Shown here: piece after piece, positions 1-10,862 of the stretch | Layout: every line of letters begins with the position of its first letter | Position numbering within the stretch: position 1 is the first letter of the stretch | NCBI GenBank assembly: GCA_905235505.1 | Contig: CAJOMJ010000001.1 | Coordinates: 120,952 to 184,951, forward strand | Length of the DNA stretch: 64,000 nt | Direction: 5' to 3' | From: Paludibacteraceae bacterium | Lineage (GTDB): Bacteria; Bacteroidota; Bacteroidia; Bacteroidales; Paludibacteraceae | Notes under the pieces: generated by a model | The model's database searches: none | Seen by the model: the letters and a program-made list of their open reading frames with translations, nothing else | What the model was told of the DNA's origin: nothing | Translations under genes and position numbers: made by a program

Positions 1-549
1 CGTATCCGCTACTCGGGAGAGAACGACGGCATAGCCTACACCACCGGACTCGACCTCAAACTATACGGTGAACTTGTGCCGGGTGCAGAGTCATGGATTT
101 CACTCTCTGCCATGCGTTCAAGACAGAACCTTGCAAACGATGACCAAGGGTGGATAATAGGTATGAACGAGCAACGGTTTGCTTTCTCCATGCTGTTCCA
201 AGACTATATACCGCGTCTTCCGCAGATGAAGGTACATGTGAAGACTATCGTCTCCGACGGTTTACCCTACTCTATTCCGAGCAACTCCAGCATAAGAGGT
301 CACATGAAGACCTATTTCCGCCTTGACATAGGGGCAAGTTGGGAGTTTACTGCCAAGACATACAGCTGGATGCGCAATGCCAAACACGTAAAACGCTGGG
401 CAGTGCAATTCGAGGTATTCAACCTTACCGACTACAAGAACGTAAACTCCTACTTCTGGGTTACAGACGCACACAATATGTTATGGGGCTGCCCCAACTA
501 CCTTACAGGAAGAATGTTTAACGGCAAAATACTAATTGACTTCAAATGA
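1..549 (+). CDS. TonB-dependent receptor, C-terminal part (partial)
   Basis: The reading frame is open from base 1, so the gene starts outside the window; about 182 C-terminal residues are visible. Alternating polar and aromatic strands, the [18 protein letters not shown] segment and the ending [13 protein letters not shown] resemble the last beta-strands of a TonB-dependent outer-membrane receptor barrel. Such receptors import large ligands with energy from TonB-ExbBD. The plug domain and any ligand clue lie upstream, so the substrate is unknown. Its stop overlaps the mutS start (ATGA). The family call is inferred from barrel-end features only. Confidence 0.7.
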   Translation, partial: RIRYSGENDGIAYTTGLDLKLYGELVPGAESWISLSAMRSRQNLANDDQGWIIGMNEQRFAFSMLFQDYIPRLPQMKVHVKTIVSDGLPYSIPSNSSIRGHMKTYFRLDIGASWEFTAKTYSWMRNAKHVKRWAVQFEVFNLTDYKNVNSYFWVTDAHNMLWGCPNYLTGRMFNGKILIDFK

Positions 550-3182
550 GCGAGAAGAACACACCGGAGACTCCTATGATGCAACAGTTCAGGAAGATAA
601 AAGAGCAGTATCCTGACGCGATGCTGTTGTTTCGTTGTGGCGACTTTTATGAGACGTATTCAGAAGATGCAGTCAAGGCAGCAAAGATTCTGAATATCAC
701 ACTCACCCACCGCAACAATGGCAACAGTGCACCATCAACAGAGATGGCGGGGTTCCCCTATCATGCTCTCGACACCTATCTGCCCAAACTCGTAAGAGCG
801 GGTATGAGAGTGGCAATATGCGACCAGTTGGAAGACCCTAAGCTGACCAAGACTCTTGTCAGGCGCGGAGTGACAGAGCTGGTTACACCGGGCGTCAGCT
901 ACTCCGACACTACTCTTGTAGGGAAAGAGAACAACTTTGTAGCCTGCATAGCATTGCCCAACGGTAACAAAGCATCTGCCCGAAACCAACTCACAGGCAT
1001 TGCTTTCCTTGATATATCGACGGGGGAGTTTCTTGTGGCAGAAGGGAAGAACGAATATATAGACAAGCTTCTTGTAAACTTTGCGCCCAAGGAAGTACTG
1101 TACGAGAGAGGGCGGAGGCAACAGATTGAGTCGCTGTTCTCAAACAAATACTTCACCTTCGAGTTGGAGGACTGGATGCTCACACCCGAGAGTGCGACAG
1201 ACCGCCTCACCAAACAGTTCCGGACAGCGACACTCAAGGGATTCGGCATAGAGAACATGCCTCAGGCGATATGTGCGGCAGGTGCTATACTGCACTACCT
1301 TGACATGACCCAACACCTGCAGACGCAGCACATAAAGGCCATAGGCAGAATAGAGGAAGATCACTACATGTGGCTTGACAAGTTCACCATCCGCAACCTT
1401 GAGATATTCAACCCGGTAAGCGAAGAAGGCACTTCTCTGCTTGACATACTTGACAAGACCTCAACACCTATGGGCGGACGTCTGCTGCGCCGTTGGCTTG
1501 CCCTGCCGCTGAAAGAGGCTGAACCAATAAGAGCGAGACAACAGGTAGTGGAATACTTCTTCCGTCAGCCTCAGGAGAGAGAGATGCTTGAGAACTGTCT
1601 CAATGGTATGGGAGACTTGGAGAGGTTGGCAAGCAAAGTGGCAACAGGCAGAATCAATCCACGGGAAGTGCTTCAGCTTGCATACGCCCTTAACGCAACA
1701 GAGCCGGTGAAGAACATTTGCGACAACGGTAATGAGCAACTCAAGCAGATAGGCAGTTCAATATCACTCCTTACCAACATAAAAGAGCGCATTCTCCGCA
1801 CCATCTCACCCTCCGCGCCTGCCCTTGTAAGCAAACCTGACTACATAAGGGACGGAGTAAACAAGGAATTGGACGAACTGCGCCAGTTGCAGCATAGCGG
1901 AAAGAATTATCTGTTGCAACTACAGCAGACAGAAGCCGAGCGGACAGGCATACAGAGTCTGAAGATAGGATACAACAATGTATTCGGCTACTATCTCGAA
2001 GTAAGAAACACATATAAAGGCCTTGTACCGCAAGAGTGGATCCGCAAACAGACACTGGCACAAGCGGAGAGGTATATAACAGAGGAGCTGAAGCAATATG
2101 AAGACAAGATTCTCGGGGCGGAGTCGAGAATCGCCATACTCGAGCAACAGATATACCTTGATTTGCTTACAACTCTCTCACAGTATGTTCCGCAACTGCT
2201 ACAGAACGCACATGCCGTGGCACAACTCGACTGCCTGCTCTCCTTCGCCCTTGTGGCAAAAAGCAACAAGTATGTCTGCCCTGACATAAACGACTCACTG
2301 ATAGTAGATATTCATCAGGGAAGGCATCCTGTGATAGAACAACAGTTGCCTACCGGCGAGAAGTATATTGCCAATGATGTAATGCTTGACAACAACTCGC
2401 AGCAAATCATCATTCTTACAGGTCCGAACATGGCGGGCAAGAGTGCTCTCCTCAGGCAGACGGCTCTCATAGTACTGATGGCTCAGACAGGCAGTTTTGT
2501 ACCGGCAGAGAGTGCGTCAATAGGTGTGGTTGACAAGATTTTCACGCGTGTCGGTGCAAGCGACAACATCTCTGTAGGCGAGAGTACATTCATGGTAGAG
2601 ATGAACGAAGCTTCTGCCATACTTAACAACCTCTCGGAGCGGAGTCTTGTACTCTTCGACGAACTCGGAAGAGGTACAAGCACATACGACGGTATAAGTA
2701 TAGCATGGGCGATAGTAGAGTATATTCACGAGCACAAGACACATGCAAAGACACTCTTCGCCACACACTACCACGAGCTTAACGAGATGGAGAAGAACTT
2801 CTCCCGCATACGCAACTACAATGTGTCAGTAAAAGAAGTTGACGGCAAAGTGATATTCCTGAGAAAGCTTGTACGCGGCGGAAGCGAACACAGTTTCGGT
2901 ATTCATGTAGCCAAGATAGCGGGTATGCCTAACAGTATAATCAAGCGCTCAGAGCAGATACTCAAGGAATTGGAGACTGCGAACAACAACGGGAATCTGG
3001 GCAAACCTACTGACAACATATCCAACACGAGGGAAGGGATACAACTCAGTTTCTTCCAACTTGACGACCCTGTGCTTGAAGTGGTGAGAGACGAGATAAA
3101 GAATATAGACATCAATTCGCTGACACCAATTGAAGCACTCAACAAACTGAATGAGATAAAGAAGGCCGTAACGGGCAAATAA
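546..3182 (+). CDS. mutS: DNA mismatch repair protein MutS
   Basis: 878 residues, full length for MutS. It recognises mismatches and starts methyl-independent repair with MutL. The mismatch-binding motif is at Phe34-Tyr35-Glu36 (GDFYETY), near the N-terminus as expected. The ATPase domain has the Walker A loop GPNMAGKS at about residues 626-633 and a Walker B/D-loop [10 protein letters not shown] around Asp705. The ATG overlaps the stop of the preceding receptor gene by four bases, suggesting translational coupling with a functionally unrelated gene. argS follows after 36 bp. Confidence 0.97.
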   Translation: MSEKNTPETPMMQQFRKIKEQYPDAMLLFRCGDFYETYSEDAVKAAKILNITLTHRNNGNSAPSTEMAGFPYHALDTYLPKLVRAGMRVAICDQLEDPKLTKTLVRRGVTELVTPGVSYSDTTLVGKENNFVACIALPNGNKASARNQLTGIAFLDISTGEFLVAEGKNEYIDKLLVNFAPKEVLYERGRRQQIESLFSNKYFTFELEDWMLTPESATDRLTKQFRTATLKGFGIENMPQAICAAGAILHYLDMTQHLQTQHIKAIGRIEEDHYMWLDKFTIRNLEIFNPVSEEGTSLLDILDKTSTPMGGRLLRRWLALPLKEAEPIRARQQVVEYFFRQPQEREMLENCLNGMGDLERLASKVATGRINPREVLQLAYALNATEPVKNICDNGNEQLKQIGSSISLLTNIKERILRTISPSAPALVSKPDYIRDGVNKELDELRQLQHSGKNYLLQLQQTEAERTGIQSLKIGYNNVFGYYLEVRNTYKGLVPQEWIRKQTLAQAERYITEELKQYEDKILGAESRIAILEQQIYLDLLTTLSQYVPQLLQNAHAVAQLDCLLSFALVAKSNKYVCPDINDSLIVDIHQGRHPVIEQQLPTGEKYIANDVMLDNNSQQIIILTGPNMAGKSALLRQTALIVLMAQTGSFVPAESASIGVVDKIFTRVGASDNISVGESTFMVEMNEASAILNNLSERSLVLFDELGRGTSTYDGISIAWAIVEYIHEHKTHAKTLFATHYHELNEMEKNFSRIRNYNVSVKEVDGKVIFLRKLVRGGSEHSFGIHVAKIAGMPNSIIKRSEQILKELETANNNGNLGKPTDNISNTREGIQLSFFQLDDPVLEVVRDEIKNIDINSLTPIEALNKLNEIKKAVTGK

Positions 3183-3218
3183 TACATAACCAACACAAGA
3201 AACATCAGGACAAGGAAT

Positions 3219-5000
3219 ATGAACCAACTTGAACAAATCTTACAGAAACAGGTAAAATCAGCAGTAAACGACCTCTACGGAATAGAGGTTGAATGTAGTT
3301 CTGTTCAATTGCAGAAGACAAAACCGGCATTCGAGGGTAACATCACGGTAGTGGTATTTCCATACGTGAAGACTGCGAGGAAGGCTCCACAGGCAGTTGC
3401 CGAGGAGATAGGCAAGTATCTGAGCGAGTTACAAGAGAGCATAACGCTAAGATACAATGCGGTACAAGGGTTTTTGAATCTTGTCATCACTCCCGACTTC
3501 TGGCTCAAGAGTCTTGAAGAGATATACCGGGATGAGACCTACGGCAGACTACCACAGAACGGGCAGCTGATGATGGTTGAATATTCGTCACCCAACACCA
3601 ACAAGCCACTTCACCTTGGTCATGTGCGCAACAACCTGTTAGGTTACAGTATAGCGAAAATACAGGAGGCTAACGGCTGGCAGGTGGTAAAGACGAACAT
3701 CGTTAACGACCGCGGAATACATATATGCAAGTCAATGTTGGCATGGCAATTGTTCGGCAACGGAGAGACACCGGAGTCTTCAGGCAAGAAAGGAGACCAC
3801 TTGATAGGCGATTATTATGTCCGCTTTGACATAGAGTACAAGAAGCAGATAAAGCAGTTAACGGAGCAAGGCATGGACGAAGATACGGCTAAGCGTGAGG
3901 CACCTCTAATGAAGCAGGCGCAACAGATGCTTCTGAAATGGGAACAGGGAGACAAAGAGATCCGCCAACTCTGGGAGCAGATGAACAGTTGGGTATATGC
4001 AGGCTTCGATGAGACATACCGTACGATGGGAGTAAGTTTCGACAAGATATATTACGAGTCGAACACCTACCTTGAGGGCAAGAAAGAAGTGGAGCGCGGA
4101 CTCTCGGAGGGGAAATTCTACCGCAGAGAGGACAACTCGGTATGGGCAGACCTCAGACAGGACGGACTCGACGAGAAGCTGCTTCTACGCCAAGACGGCA
4201 CATCGGTGTATATCACTCAGGACATAGGCACAGCCAAACTGCGCTATCAAGACTACCCGATAGACAAGATGGTATATGTGGTAGGCAACGAGCAGGAGTA
4301 TCACTTCAAGGTTCTCAGTTTACTGCTTGACCGCCTCGGATTCCCCTTTGGCAAAGAGCTGGTACATTTCTCATACGGTATGGTGGAGCTCCCCAACGGC
4401 AAGATGAAATCAAGGGAAGGAACCGTGGTTGATGCAGATGACCTTATGCAACAGATGATAGCAGATGCAAAGGAGGTAAGCAAAGACAAGGTGAACAAGA
4501 TAACAGACATAGGTCAGGCAGAGGCAGACGAGATAGCGCGCAAAGTAGGACTCGGAGCGCTCAAGTATTTTATACTGAAGGTTGACCCGAAAAAGAACAT
4601 GCTGTTCAACCCCGAAGAATCCATTGACTTCAACGGTAACACGGGTCCATTCATACAGTACACCTACGCAAGAATCAAGTCGATACTGAGAAAGAATGAC
4701 ACAGAGATAAACATAGACGCCACTACAACGGTTAATGACAAAGAGGTATCGCTCATACAGATGTTAACCCAATATCCGCAAGTGGTTAAACAAGCGGGCG
4801 ACGAGTTTTCTCCTGCACTGATAGCCAACTACACATACCAACTTGCATCAGAATTCAACTCTTTCTACCACGACTATTCAATACTCAACGAGACAGACAA
4901 GAACATACGGCAGATGCGTCTTATGCTCGCCTCATCAACTGCGAAGGTATTGTCTTCGGCGATGGCTCTCTTAGGTATTGAAATGCCGGAAAGGATGTAA
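3219..5000 (+). CDS. argS: arginyl-tRNA synthetase
   Basis: 593 residues, class I aminoacyl-tRNA synthetase that charges tRNA-Arg. An N-terminal Add-1-type domain (about residues 1-110) precedes the Rossmann catalytic core. The HIGH signature is HLGH at residues 132-135 within NTNKPLHLGHVRNN. The KMSKS position holds KMKS near residue 395 (GKMKSREGTVVDADDL), a form common in ArgS. The C-terminal helical DALR domain is recognisable from FNGNTGPFIQYTYAR onward. It probably shares a transcript with mutS. Confidence 0.97.
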   Translation: MNQLEQILQKQVKSAVNDLYGIEVECSSVQLQKTKPAFEGNITVVVFPYVKTARKAPQAVAEEIGKYLSELQESITLRYNAVQGFLNLVITPDFWLKSLEEIYRDETYGRLPQNGQLMMVEYSSPNTNKPLHLGHVRNNLLGYSIAKIQEANGWQVVKTNIVNDRGIHICKSMLAWQLFGNGETPESSGKKGDHLIGDYYVRFDIEYKKQIKQLTEQGMDEDTAKREAPLMKQAQQMLLKWEQGDKEIRQLWEQMNSWVYAGFDETYRTMGVSFDKIYYESNTYLEGKKEVERGLSEGKFYRREDNSVWADLRQDGLDEKLLLRQDGTSVYITQDIGTAKLRYQDYPIDKMVYVVGNEQEYHFKVLSLLLDRLGFPFGKELVHFSYGMVELPNGKMKSREGTVVDADDLMQQMIADAKEVSKDKVNKITDIGQAEADEIARKVGLGALKYFILKVDPKKNMLFNPEESIDFNGNTGPFIQYTYARIKSILRKNDTEINIDATTTVNDKEVSLIQMLTQYPQVVKQAGDEFSPALIANYTYQLASEFNSFYHDYSILNETDKNIRQMRLMLASSTAKVLSSAMALLGIEMPERM

Positions 5001-5101
5001 CGACTGACTTTCAAGGGGAACTACCTGACTTAGACACATACTCAGACCTGCCAAGCGGCAAGACGGAAGATATAAGATACAATCCGCGTGAAGACAGAGG
5101 T

Positions 5102-5133
5102 TTTGCATATATCATTTATTTTTCGTAACTTTG
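5102..5133 (+). promoter_or_regulatory. Bacteroidota-type promoter for the envelope operon
   Basis: TTTG at 5102-5105, 20 bases, then TAACTTTG at 5126-5133. This matches the Bacteroidota sigma-ABfr consensus (TTTG, about 19-20 bp, TAnnTTTG). Transcription would start near 5138-5141, about 20 bases before the 5159 start codon. It would drive the DUF6089-uppS-bamA-ompH-ompH genes. Confidence 0.75.
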
Positions 5134-5158
5134 CCGCCTGTTATGTGCGTACATAGAC

Positions 5159-5851
5159 ATGCATAGACATAGACTACATATTTGTTTGAGTCTGTTAGCA
5201 ATGACATGGTTGTTTACAGGCAGTTTGCATGCAGAGGAGCTGGCCTACTTATGCGAATTCGGCGTGCAGGGCGGTGTGAGTTATTATGTAGGTGACGCAG
5301 TGCCTCATATATTCATGTACCCGCAGTATGCAGCAGGCGGTCAGTTCAGATACAAGTTTACTCCACGATGGGCGTTGCAGGTGAAGGGTCAGTGGCAGCA
5401 GATAAAATATCCTGCGCCGGACGAGCAAGGGACTCCACGGAAGGGAGATATGCTTAAGAATCAGATAATCAACATAGATGCAGTGGCTGAGTTTAATTTC
5501 TTCCGCTTCGGACAGAGTCAGTATGACAGGAGAATAAAACAGATAACTCCGTATATATTTTTAGGTGTAGGTATGGGAATATATAACGACTACAGCAAGG
5601 TGGGTGCATATTTTCCGTTCGGTTTCGGAATGAAGTGGAAATTTGCTCCTCGCTGGGGATTGAACATAGCATGGCAGCACCAGTTGTTTTTCGCTGACAA
5701 TCTGGAGAATAGCGACCTATACAACAATTATCCTAACGAATACAAGATGAATGGGAGCAACATTTTGAAGAATGATTTGACGAGTACACTCACTCTCGGC
5801 ATAGTTTTTGAGTTTGCCAAAGAGAAAAGTGCTTGCAGGAGATGTCAGTGA
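5159..5851 (+). CDS. DUF6089-like outer-membrane beta-barrel protein
   Basis: 230 residues with a signal peptide ending around Leu-His-Ala (residues 23-25), then alternating hydrophobic strands with many Tyr, Phe and Trp (YYVGDAVPHIFMYPQYAAGGQFRYKF is split across the first two strands). This is the pattern of a small eight- to ten-stranded outer-membrane barrel. A gene of this type commonly sits just before uppS and bamA in Bacteroidales, as here. The function is unknown. The C-terminus ends in a short basic Cys-containing tail rather than an aromatic residue, which is unusual for a barrel. Confidence 0.75.
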   Translation: MHRHRLHICLSLLAMTWLFTGSLHAEELAYLCEFGVQGGVSYYVGDAVPHIFMYPQYAAGGQFRYKFTPRWALQVKGQWQQIKYPAPDEQGTPRKGDMLKNQIINIDAVAEFNFFRFGQSQYDRRIKQITPYIFLGVGMGIYNDYSKVGAYFPFGFGMKWKFAPRWGLNIAWQHQLFFADNLENSDLYNNYPNEYKMNGSNILKNDLTSTLTLGIVFEFAKEKSACRRCQ

Positions 5852-5930
5852 GAGAAAACGGGGTGAGAGGAGCTGTCTGCGAGCGGGGGATGAAAGGCGG
5901 AGTGGAGAAACATAAATAAATATTGCGACA

Positions 5931-6686
5931 ATGTCAGTAACAGAAGGCATAGACAAGACACGAATTCCCAAGCATATAGCTGTCATCATGGACGGCAACG
6001 GGCGTTGGGCCAAGCAGAAGGGTCAGGACCGGATATATGGTCATCAGGCCGGAGCCGAGTCGGTAAGGCAAATTACGGAAGCCTGCGGCGAACTGGGTGT
6101 GGAGTATCTTACACTCTACGCTTTTTCCATGGAGAACTGGGACAGGCCCAAGTACGAGATAGAGGCGTTGATGGCGTTGTTGGTTGAGACGATAGAGAAT
6201 GAGACCGACGACCTGATAAAGAACAATGTCCGCATTCTCGCCATAGGAGACCTGAAGAAGTTGCCTGAAGATGTGGAGCAGAAACTAAGCAACTGTATGC
6301 AACGTACAGCGGTTTGCACAGGGCTTAAGCTGGTGCTTGCACTGAGTTACTCCTCGCGTTGGGAGATAACCGAAGCAGTAAGAAAGATAGCGACACAGGT
6401 GAAAGAAGGAAGTCTGGAGTTGGAAGACATAACTGAGGAGACAGTGAGCAACAACCTCGCCACCAACTCCATACCCGACCCTGACCTGCTGATTCGCACG
6501 AGCGGAGAGTTGAGAATAAGCAACTTTCTGATGTGGCAACTATCATACGCGGAACTATATTTCACGGATATGTATTGGCCTGACTTCGGCAAGGAGGAAC
6601 TCCGAAAGGCTATAATAGACTACCAGAGGCGCGAGAGGAGATTCGGCAAGACGAGTGAGCAAGTAAGGGAGGAGACAGAAGAATAG
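5931..6686 (+). CDS. uppS: isoprenyl transferase (undecaprenyl diphosphate synthase)
   Basis: 251 residues. The cis-prenyltransferase signature [12 protein letters not shown] is at residues 16-27, with catalytic Asp21; the C-terminal [11 protein letters not shown] block and the [10 protein letters not shown] segment complete the substrate pocket. It condenses isopentenyl diphosphate with farnesyl diphosphate to build the C55 carrier lipid used for peptidoglycan and glycans. uppP, the partner that recycles the carrier, is at 49.4 kb in this window. It sits directly upstream of bamA in an envelope-biogenesis operon. Confidence 0.96.
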   Translation: MSVTEGIDKTRIPKHIAVIMDGNGRWAKQKGQDRIYGHQAGAESVRQITEACGELGVEYLTLYAFSMENWDRPKYEIEALMALLVETIENETDDLIKNNVRILAIGDLKKLPEDVEQKLSNCMQRTAVCTGLKLVLALSYSSRWEITEAVRKIATQVKEGSLELEDITEETVSNNLATNSIPDPDLLIRTSGELRISNFLMWQLSYAELYFTDMYWPDFGKEELRKAIIDYQRRERRFGKTSEQVREETEE

Positions 6687-6737
6687 CCGGTCTAATACTA
6701 AGAACACGAAGAAAAAATCACAACAAACACAAAGACA

Positions 6738-9533
6738 ATGCCCACGGGAGGCAAAGAGAACAGATATAATATTTTGAAACGATATATATTAGTCATATTA
6801 CTTATTGCCGGCGGAATACTTTCTGTGTCAGCACAGACGGCAGATAGTACGGCAGTGAAGAGCAGAACTGACAGCATTGCAAGGCGGGACAGCATTGCCG
6901 CTGACAGCATATCAAGGCAAGACAGCATTGCAGTTGACAGCATAGCGGCGGGCAGTATCACCAAAGCAGACAGTCTTGAGACGGCAACAACCGAGCCTGC
7001 CGCCCCGCTACCGAAGATAGAGTACACAATGCAGCGCAAGACCTACGAGATACAAGACATCACGGTTACAGGCGCAGACAACTACGAAGATTTTGTGCTG
7101 ATAGGATTCTCGGGGTTGGCGGTAGGAGACAAGATAGAGGTGCCGGGCGACCAGATAACGAAGGCTGTGCAGCGCTTCTGGAAGCAGGGTCTGTTTTCAG
7201 ACGTGAAGATAGAGGCGACGAAGATAGAAGGCAACAAGATATGGCTTAACATAGCACTCAAGCAGAGGCCGAGGATATCGGAACTGACATATACAGGGTT
7301 GAAGAAGTCGGAGCGCGAAGACATAGAAGTGAAGGTAGGTCTCTCGAAAGGCAACCAGATGACACCCAACGCAGCCGACAGAGCAAAGACAGTGATAAAG
7401 AAATACTTTGCGGAGAAGGGCTACAAGAACACAGAAGTGGTTGTTCTGCAGAAGGATGACGCACAGCATCCGGGATACGTGAGAGTGGCTATCAATGTAG
7501 ATAAGAAAGAGAAGACGAAAGTCAACAACATATACATTACGGGTAATGAGGCACTATCGCACGACAAGATTAACCACGTAATGAAGAAGACCAACGACAG
7601 TCATATTACGAATTTGTTCCGCACAAAGAAGTTCGTGCAGGAGGAGTTTGAGAAAGACAAGGTGGCGGTGATAGAGAAATACAACGAGTTGGGTTACAGG
7701 GACGCATACATAGTAGCCGACTCGGTAGTTCCTGCACCGGAGGACCCGACGAAAGTGGATGTATATATGACGATAAGTGAGGGTCAGAAGTATTATATAA
7801 GGAACATCAACTGGGTGGGCAATACCTTGTATCCGTATGATTATCTGAATGCCATACTTGGCATAAAGAAAGGTGACACATACAACCTGAAAGTGCTGAA
7901 TGAGCGCCTGCAGACCGATGACGATGCGATATCGAAACTATATACGGACAGAGGATATCTGTTTTTCAATGTGGAGCCTGTGGAAGTTAATGTAGAAAGC
8001 GACAGTATAGATTTCGAGATGCGAATATACGAGGGTAAGCCGGCTACTATCAATGAGATAAACATCGTGGGCAATACGCGTGTGTATGAGCATGTGGTAC
8101 GCAGGGAGTTGTACACTAAGCCCGGTCAGTTGTACTCACAATCAGACATCATGCGTTCTTTGCGTGAGTTGGCACAGATGGGGCATTTCGACCCCGAGAA
8201 ACTTGTGCCGGACATTCAACCGAACCCGGAAGAAGGCACGGTGGATATAACCTACAACTTGGAGACGAAGTCGTCGGACCAACTGGAGTTGTCGCTCGGT
8301 TGGGGTGCTACGGGTTTGGTAGGTTCTGTGGGAGTGAAGTTCACCAATTTCGCCATACAGAACCTGTTCAACAAGAAGAGTTACAGAATAGTGCCTCAGG
8401 GCGAAGGTCAGACATTCTCAATCAATGCCCGCACGAACGCCCGTTTCTACACGTCAGCAAGTATAAGTTTTCTTGAGCCATGGCTTGGCGGCAAGCGACC
8501 CAATTCGCTCTCTGTAAGTGCCTTCTTTGCTTCGCAGACAGGTTATTCGCGGAGATATTACGACATGTATAACCAGTTGGCGTCGTATAACTATGGATAT
8601 TACAACAACGGTTATGGATACGGAAACGGCTACAACAGTTACTATCAGGAGCAGTTGGCACAAGCCGAATCGGACCCTGACAAATATCTGCGTACATTCG
8701 GAGTATCAATAGGTTACGGAAAGCGTTTGAGATGGCCTGACGACTATTTCCAGTTCTACGGTGAGTTGAGTTACCAATTCTATCAGATGCACGACTGGCC
8801 GTGGTTGATATTGTCGGACGGCTTCTTCCACAACTTCTCGCTTAACCTTGTGCTGAGCCGGAGCAGTATTGACAACCCGATATACACACGCCGCGGTTCG
8901 CAGTTCTCACTGAGTCTGAAAATTACCCCGCCCTACTCCTTGTTGAACGGCAAGGACTACTCCCAAATGACGATAGAGGAGAGATACAAGTTTATAGAAT
9001 ATCACAAGTGGAAATTCTCGGGCAAAGTGTTTACTCCCCTGACCAAAGACTCGAAGTTGGTACTTATGACCCGAGCAGAGATAGGCTATTTAGGTCACTA
9101 TAACCAGTATGCCAAGTCGCCGTTTGAGACATATTACATGGGTGGTGACGGTATGACAAGTTATTCGAGTTATTCGACAGAGTATATAGCCATGCGCGGT
9201 TATTCATCGGGCAGTCTGACACCATACGACCCTGCGACAGGCAGAAACAACGGCTATCTGTACAACAAGTTCACAATGGAATTAAGATATCCTATCACTC
9301 TCGAGCAGAATGCAACGATATGGGCACATGTATTTGCAGAGGCAGGTAACTGCTTTGCAGATATAAAGGATTACAATCCGTTTAACTTGAAACGTTCGTT
9401 GGGTGTAGGTGTGCGTATCTTCCTTCCGATGTTCGGTCTGATGGGTATAGACTGGGGTTGGGGCTTCGACCAAGACATCAACGGCACGAGGGGCGGCAGC
9501 CAGTTCCACTTCGTACTCGGGCAGGAACTATAA
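6738..9533 (+). CDS. bamA: outer membrane assembly factor BamA
   Basis: 931 residues: N-terminal hydrophobic signal (about residues 10-32, ending SVSAQ), a low-complexity linker with repeated (R/A)DSIA units (about residues 36-80), POTRA domains (about 95-490), then a 16-stranded Omp85 barrel ending in HFVLGQEL. BamA folds and inserts outer-membrane beta-barrels. The barrel contains a Tyr/Asn/Gly-rich loop near residues 610-645, probably surface-exposed. It is longer than proteobacterial BamA (about 800) because of the linker and loops. Two Skp-like chaperone genes follow, as is usual in Bacteroidales. Confidence 0.95.
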   Translation: MPTGGKENRYNILKRYILVILLIAGGILSVSAQTADSTAVKSRTDSIARRDSIAADSISRQDSIAVDSIAAGSITKADSLETATTEPAAPLPKIEYTMQRKTYEIQDITVTGADNYEDFVLIGFSGLAVGDKIEVPGDQITKAVQRFWKQGLFSDVKIEATKIEGNKIWLNIALKQRPRISELTYTGLKKSEREDIEVKVGLSKGNQMTPNAADRAKTVIKKYFAEKGYKNTEVVVLQKDDAQHPGYVRVAINVDKKEKTKVNNIYITGNEALSHDKINHVMKKTNDSHITNLFRTKKFVQEEFEKDKVAVIEKYNELGYRDAYIVADSVVPAPEDPTKVDVYMTISEGQKYYIRNINWVGNTLYPYDYLNAILGIKKGDTYNLKVLNERLQTDDDAISKLYTDRGYLFFNVEPVEVNVESDSIDFEMRIYEGKPATINEINIVGNTRVYEHVVRRELYTKPGQLYSQSDIMRSLRELAQMGHFDPEKLVPDIQPNPEEGTVDITYNLETKSSDQLELSLGWGATGLVGSVGVKFTNFAIQNLFNKKSYRIVPQGEGQTFSINARTNARFYTSASISFLEPWLGGKRPNSLSVSAFFASQTGYSRRYYDMYNQLASYNYGYYNNGYGYGNGYNSYYQEQLAQAESDPDKYLRTFGVSIGYGKRLRWPDDYFQFYGELSYQFYQMHDWPWLILSDGFFHNFSLNLVLSRSSIDNPIYTRRGSQFSLSLKITPPYSLLNGKDYSQMTIEERYKFIEYHKWKFSGKVFTPLTKDSKLVLMTRAEIGYLGHYNQYAKSPFETYYMGGDGMTSYSSYSTEYIAMRGYSSGSLTPYDPATGRNNGYLYNKFTMELRYPITLEQNATIWAHVFAEAGNCFADIKDYNPFNLKRSLGVGVRIFLPMFGLMGIDWGWGFDQDINGTRGGSQFHFVLGQEL

Positions 9534-9570
9534 CATTGACTATCTAACTACAGACTATAGATATATTATT

Positions 9571-10077
9571 ATGAAAAGGAATTTGTTGATATTACTGATT
9601 TTCGCAAGTTGCTCAGTAGCAGCGCAGAAGATAGCGTATGTAGATTTGGCATACATTTTGAAGAACTTACCACAGTATGAATCTGCAAACGACCAACTGA
9701 ATATGATGTCGCGCCGTTGGCAGAAAGAAGTGGAGGCAGTGACAGAAGAGGCGCGCGTGCTGAGTGCAAACTATCAGACGGAGCAGATATTTCTCTCAGA
9801 GGAACTGCGTCAGAAGCGTGAAGACGAGATTCTACAGAAAGAACGCGAGGCACTTGAACTCAAGCATAAGTACTTCGGTCAGGACGGAGAGTTGTTCAAG
9901 AAACGCGAGAGTCTTATAAAGCCTATACAAGACGAGATATACACTGCCATACAGGAGATATCGCAGGAGAAGCACTACGACATTGTGAAGGACAGAAGTG
10001 CAGAGCCGAGTTTAATATATATGTCAAACAAGTTAGACATATCAGACCAAGTACTGCAGAGGTTGGGAGCCAAATAA
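9571..10077 (+). CDS. OmpH/Skp-family periplasmic chaperone (first copy)
   Basis: 168 residues with a signal peptide cleaved near Val-Ala-Ala-Gln, a short strand IAYVDLAYILKNLPQY typical of the OmpH family, and a long charged coiled coil (residues 45-130). Skp trimers hold unfolded outer-membrane proteins in the periplasm and hand them to BamA, encoded immediately upstream. It is followed by a second, diverged copy, so the pair are ancient paralogues rather than a recent duplication. Confidence 0.92.
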   Translation: MKRNLLILLIFASCSVAAQKIAYVDLAYILKNLPQYESANDQLNMMSRRWQKEVEAVTEEARVLSANYQTEQIFLSEELRQKREDEILQKEREALELKHKYFGQDGELFKKRESLIKPIQDEIYTAIQEISQEKHYDIVKDRSAEPSLIYMSNKLDISDQVLQRLGAK

Positions 10078-10156
10078 AGTGAGGCGCAGAGAGCGGTGGA
10101 CAGAAGTGTGCATAACAAAGGAAGGAAAAATATAAACTCATAAAACAATAAAAACA

Positions 10157-10648
10157 ATGAAGAAGATTATTATCGCAATGGCACTGATGTTGCCATTAGC
10201 AGTAAGTGCACAGAAGTATGGGCATGTCAACACCCAAGAGATTTTCCAACTGATGCCGGAGCGCACACAGGTGCAGCAGAAGATGGACACCCTGATGTCG
10301 CAGTATGAGTCGCAGATGGCAAACATGCAGGAAGAAATCAACAAAAAGATAACCGACTACCAGCAGAATCAGGCGACAATGGCAGATGCCATAAAGCAGA
10401 TACGCGCCCAAGAGATAACAGAGATGCAGCAACGCTACGAATTGTTCGTACAGACGGCACAGCAAGACCTGCAACAGAAACAACAAGAGTATCTGACTCC
10501 TGTGTATGAGAAGCTTCAGAAAGCAGTGAAGGCTGTAGGCGACAGCAACGGTTACACATATATCTTCGATGCTGCAGCCATGACATACGTTTCGCCGGAT
10601 GCAGATGATGCCACTCCGTTGGTTAAGAAGGAACTCGGAATCAAATAA
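10157..10648 (+). CDS. OmpH/Skp-family periplasmic chaperone (second copy)
   Basis: 163 residues: signal peptide (residues 1-19, ending AVSAQ), the OmpH strand KYGHVNTQEIFQLMPE, then a Gln-rich coiled coil up to about residue 115 and a small C-terminal cap ending KKELGIK. The role should match that of the first copy; in Bacteroidales two skp genes after bamA are the norm. The stop overlaps the start of the following 39-codon ORF by one base. Confidence 0.92.
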   Translation: MKKIIIAMALMLPLAVSAQKYGHVNTQEIFQLMPERTQVQQKMDTLMSQYESQMANMQEEINKKITDYQQNQATMADAIKQIRAQEITEMQQRYELFVQTAQQDLQQKQQEYLTPVYEKLQKAVKAVGDSNGYTYIFDAAAMTYVSPDADDATPLVKKELGIK

Positions 10649-10767
10649 TGGCAGACAACTATTTAGAGAAACACTATGCCGAGTATGAGGAGCGCAAACG
10701 CAAGTGGCTCCAGAAGAAAGGTAACACCAACGCTTCACGGGAACAACAAAACCCGTGGAGCGATTAG
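10648..10767 (+). CDS. 39-residue conserved-looking small protein
   Basis: An ATG overlaps the ompH stop (TAATG) and opens a 39-codon frame ending TAG at 10765-10767. The peptide begins MADNYLEKHYAEYEERKRKW, is highly charged and helical, and ends NPWSD. No signal peptide or domain is visible. The tight coupling to ompH and coding-like composition argue for a real gene. I recall similarly short proteins beginning MADN-Y-LE in Bacteroidales genomes, but cannot verify it here. Function unknown. Confidence 0.55.
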   Translation: MADNYLEKHYAEYEERKRKWLQKKGNTNASREQQNPWSD

Positions 10768-10862
10768 AGTTATTATACAGTAACACTTCATGTGTACTTA
10801 TATCATACTCTGAGCGACATTGTAAGAACAGAATATCAATCAAATATAAAAACAAGACTATT

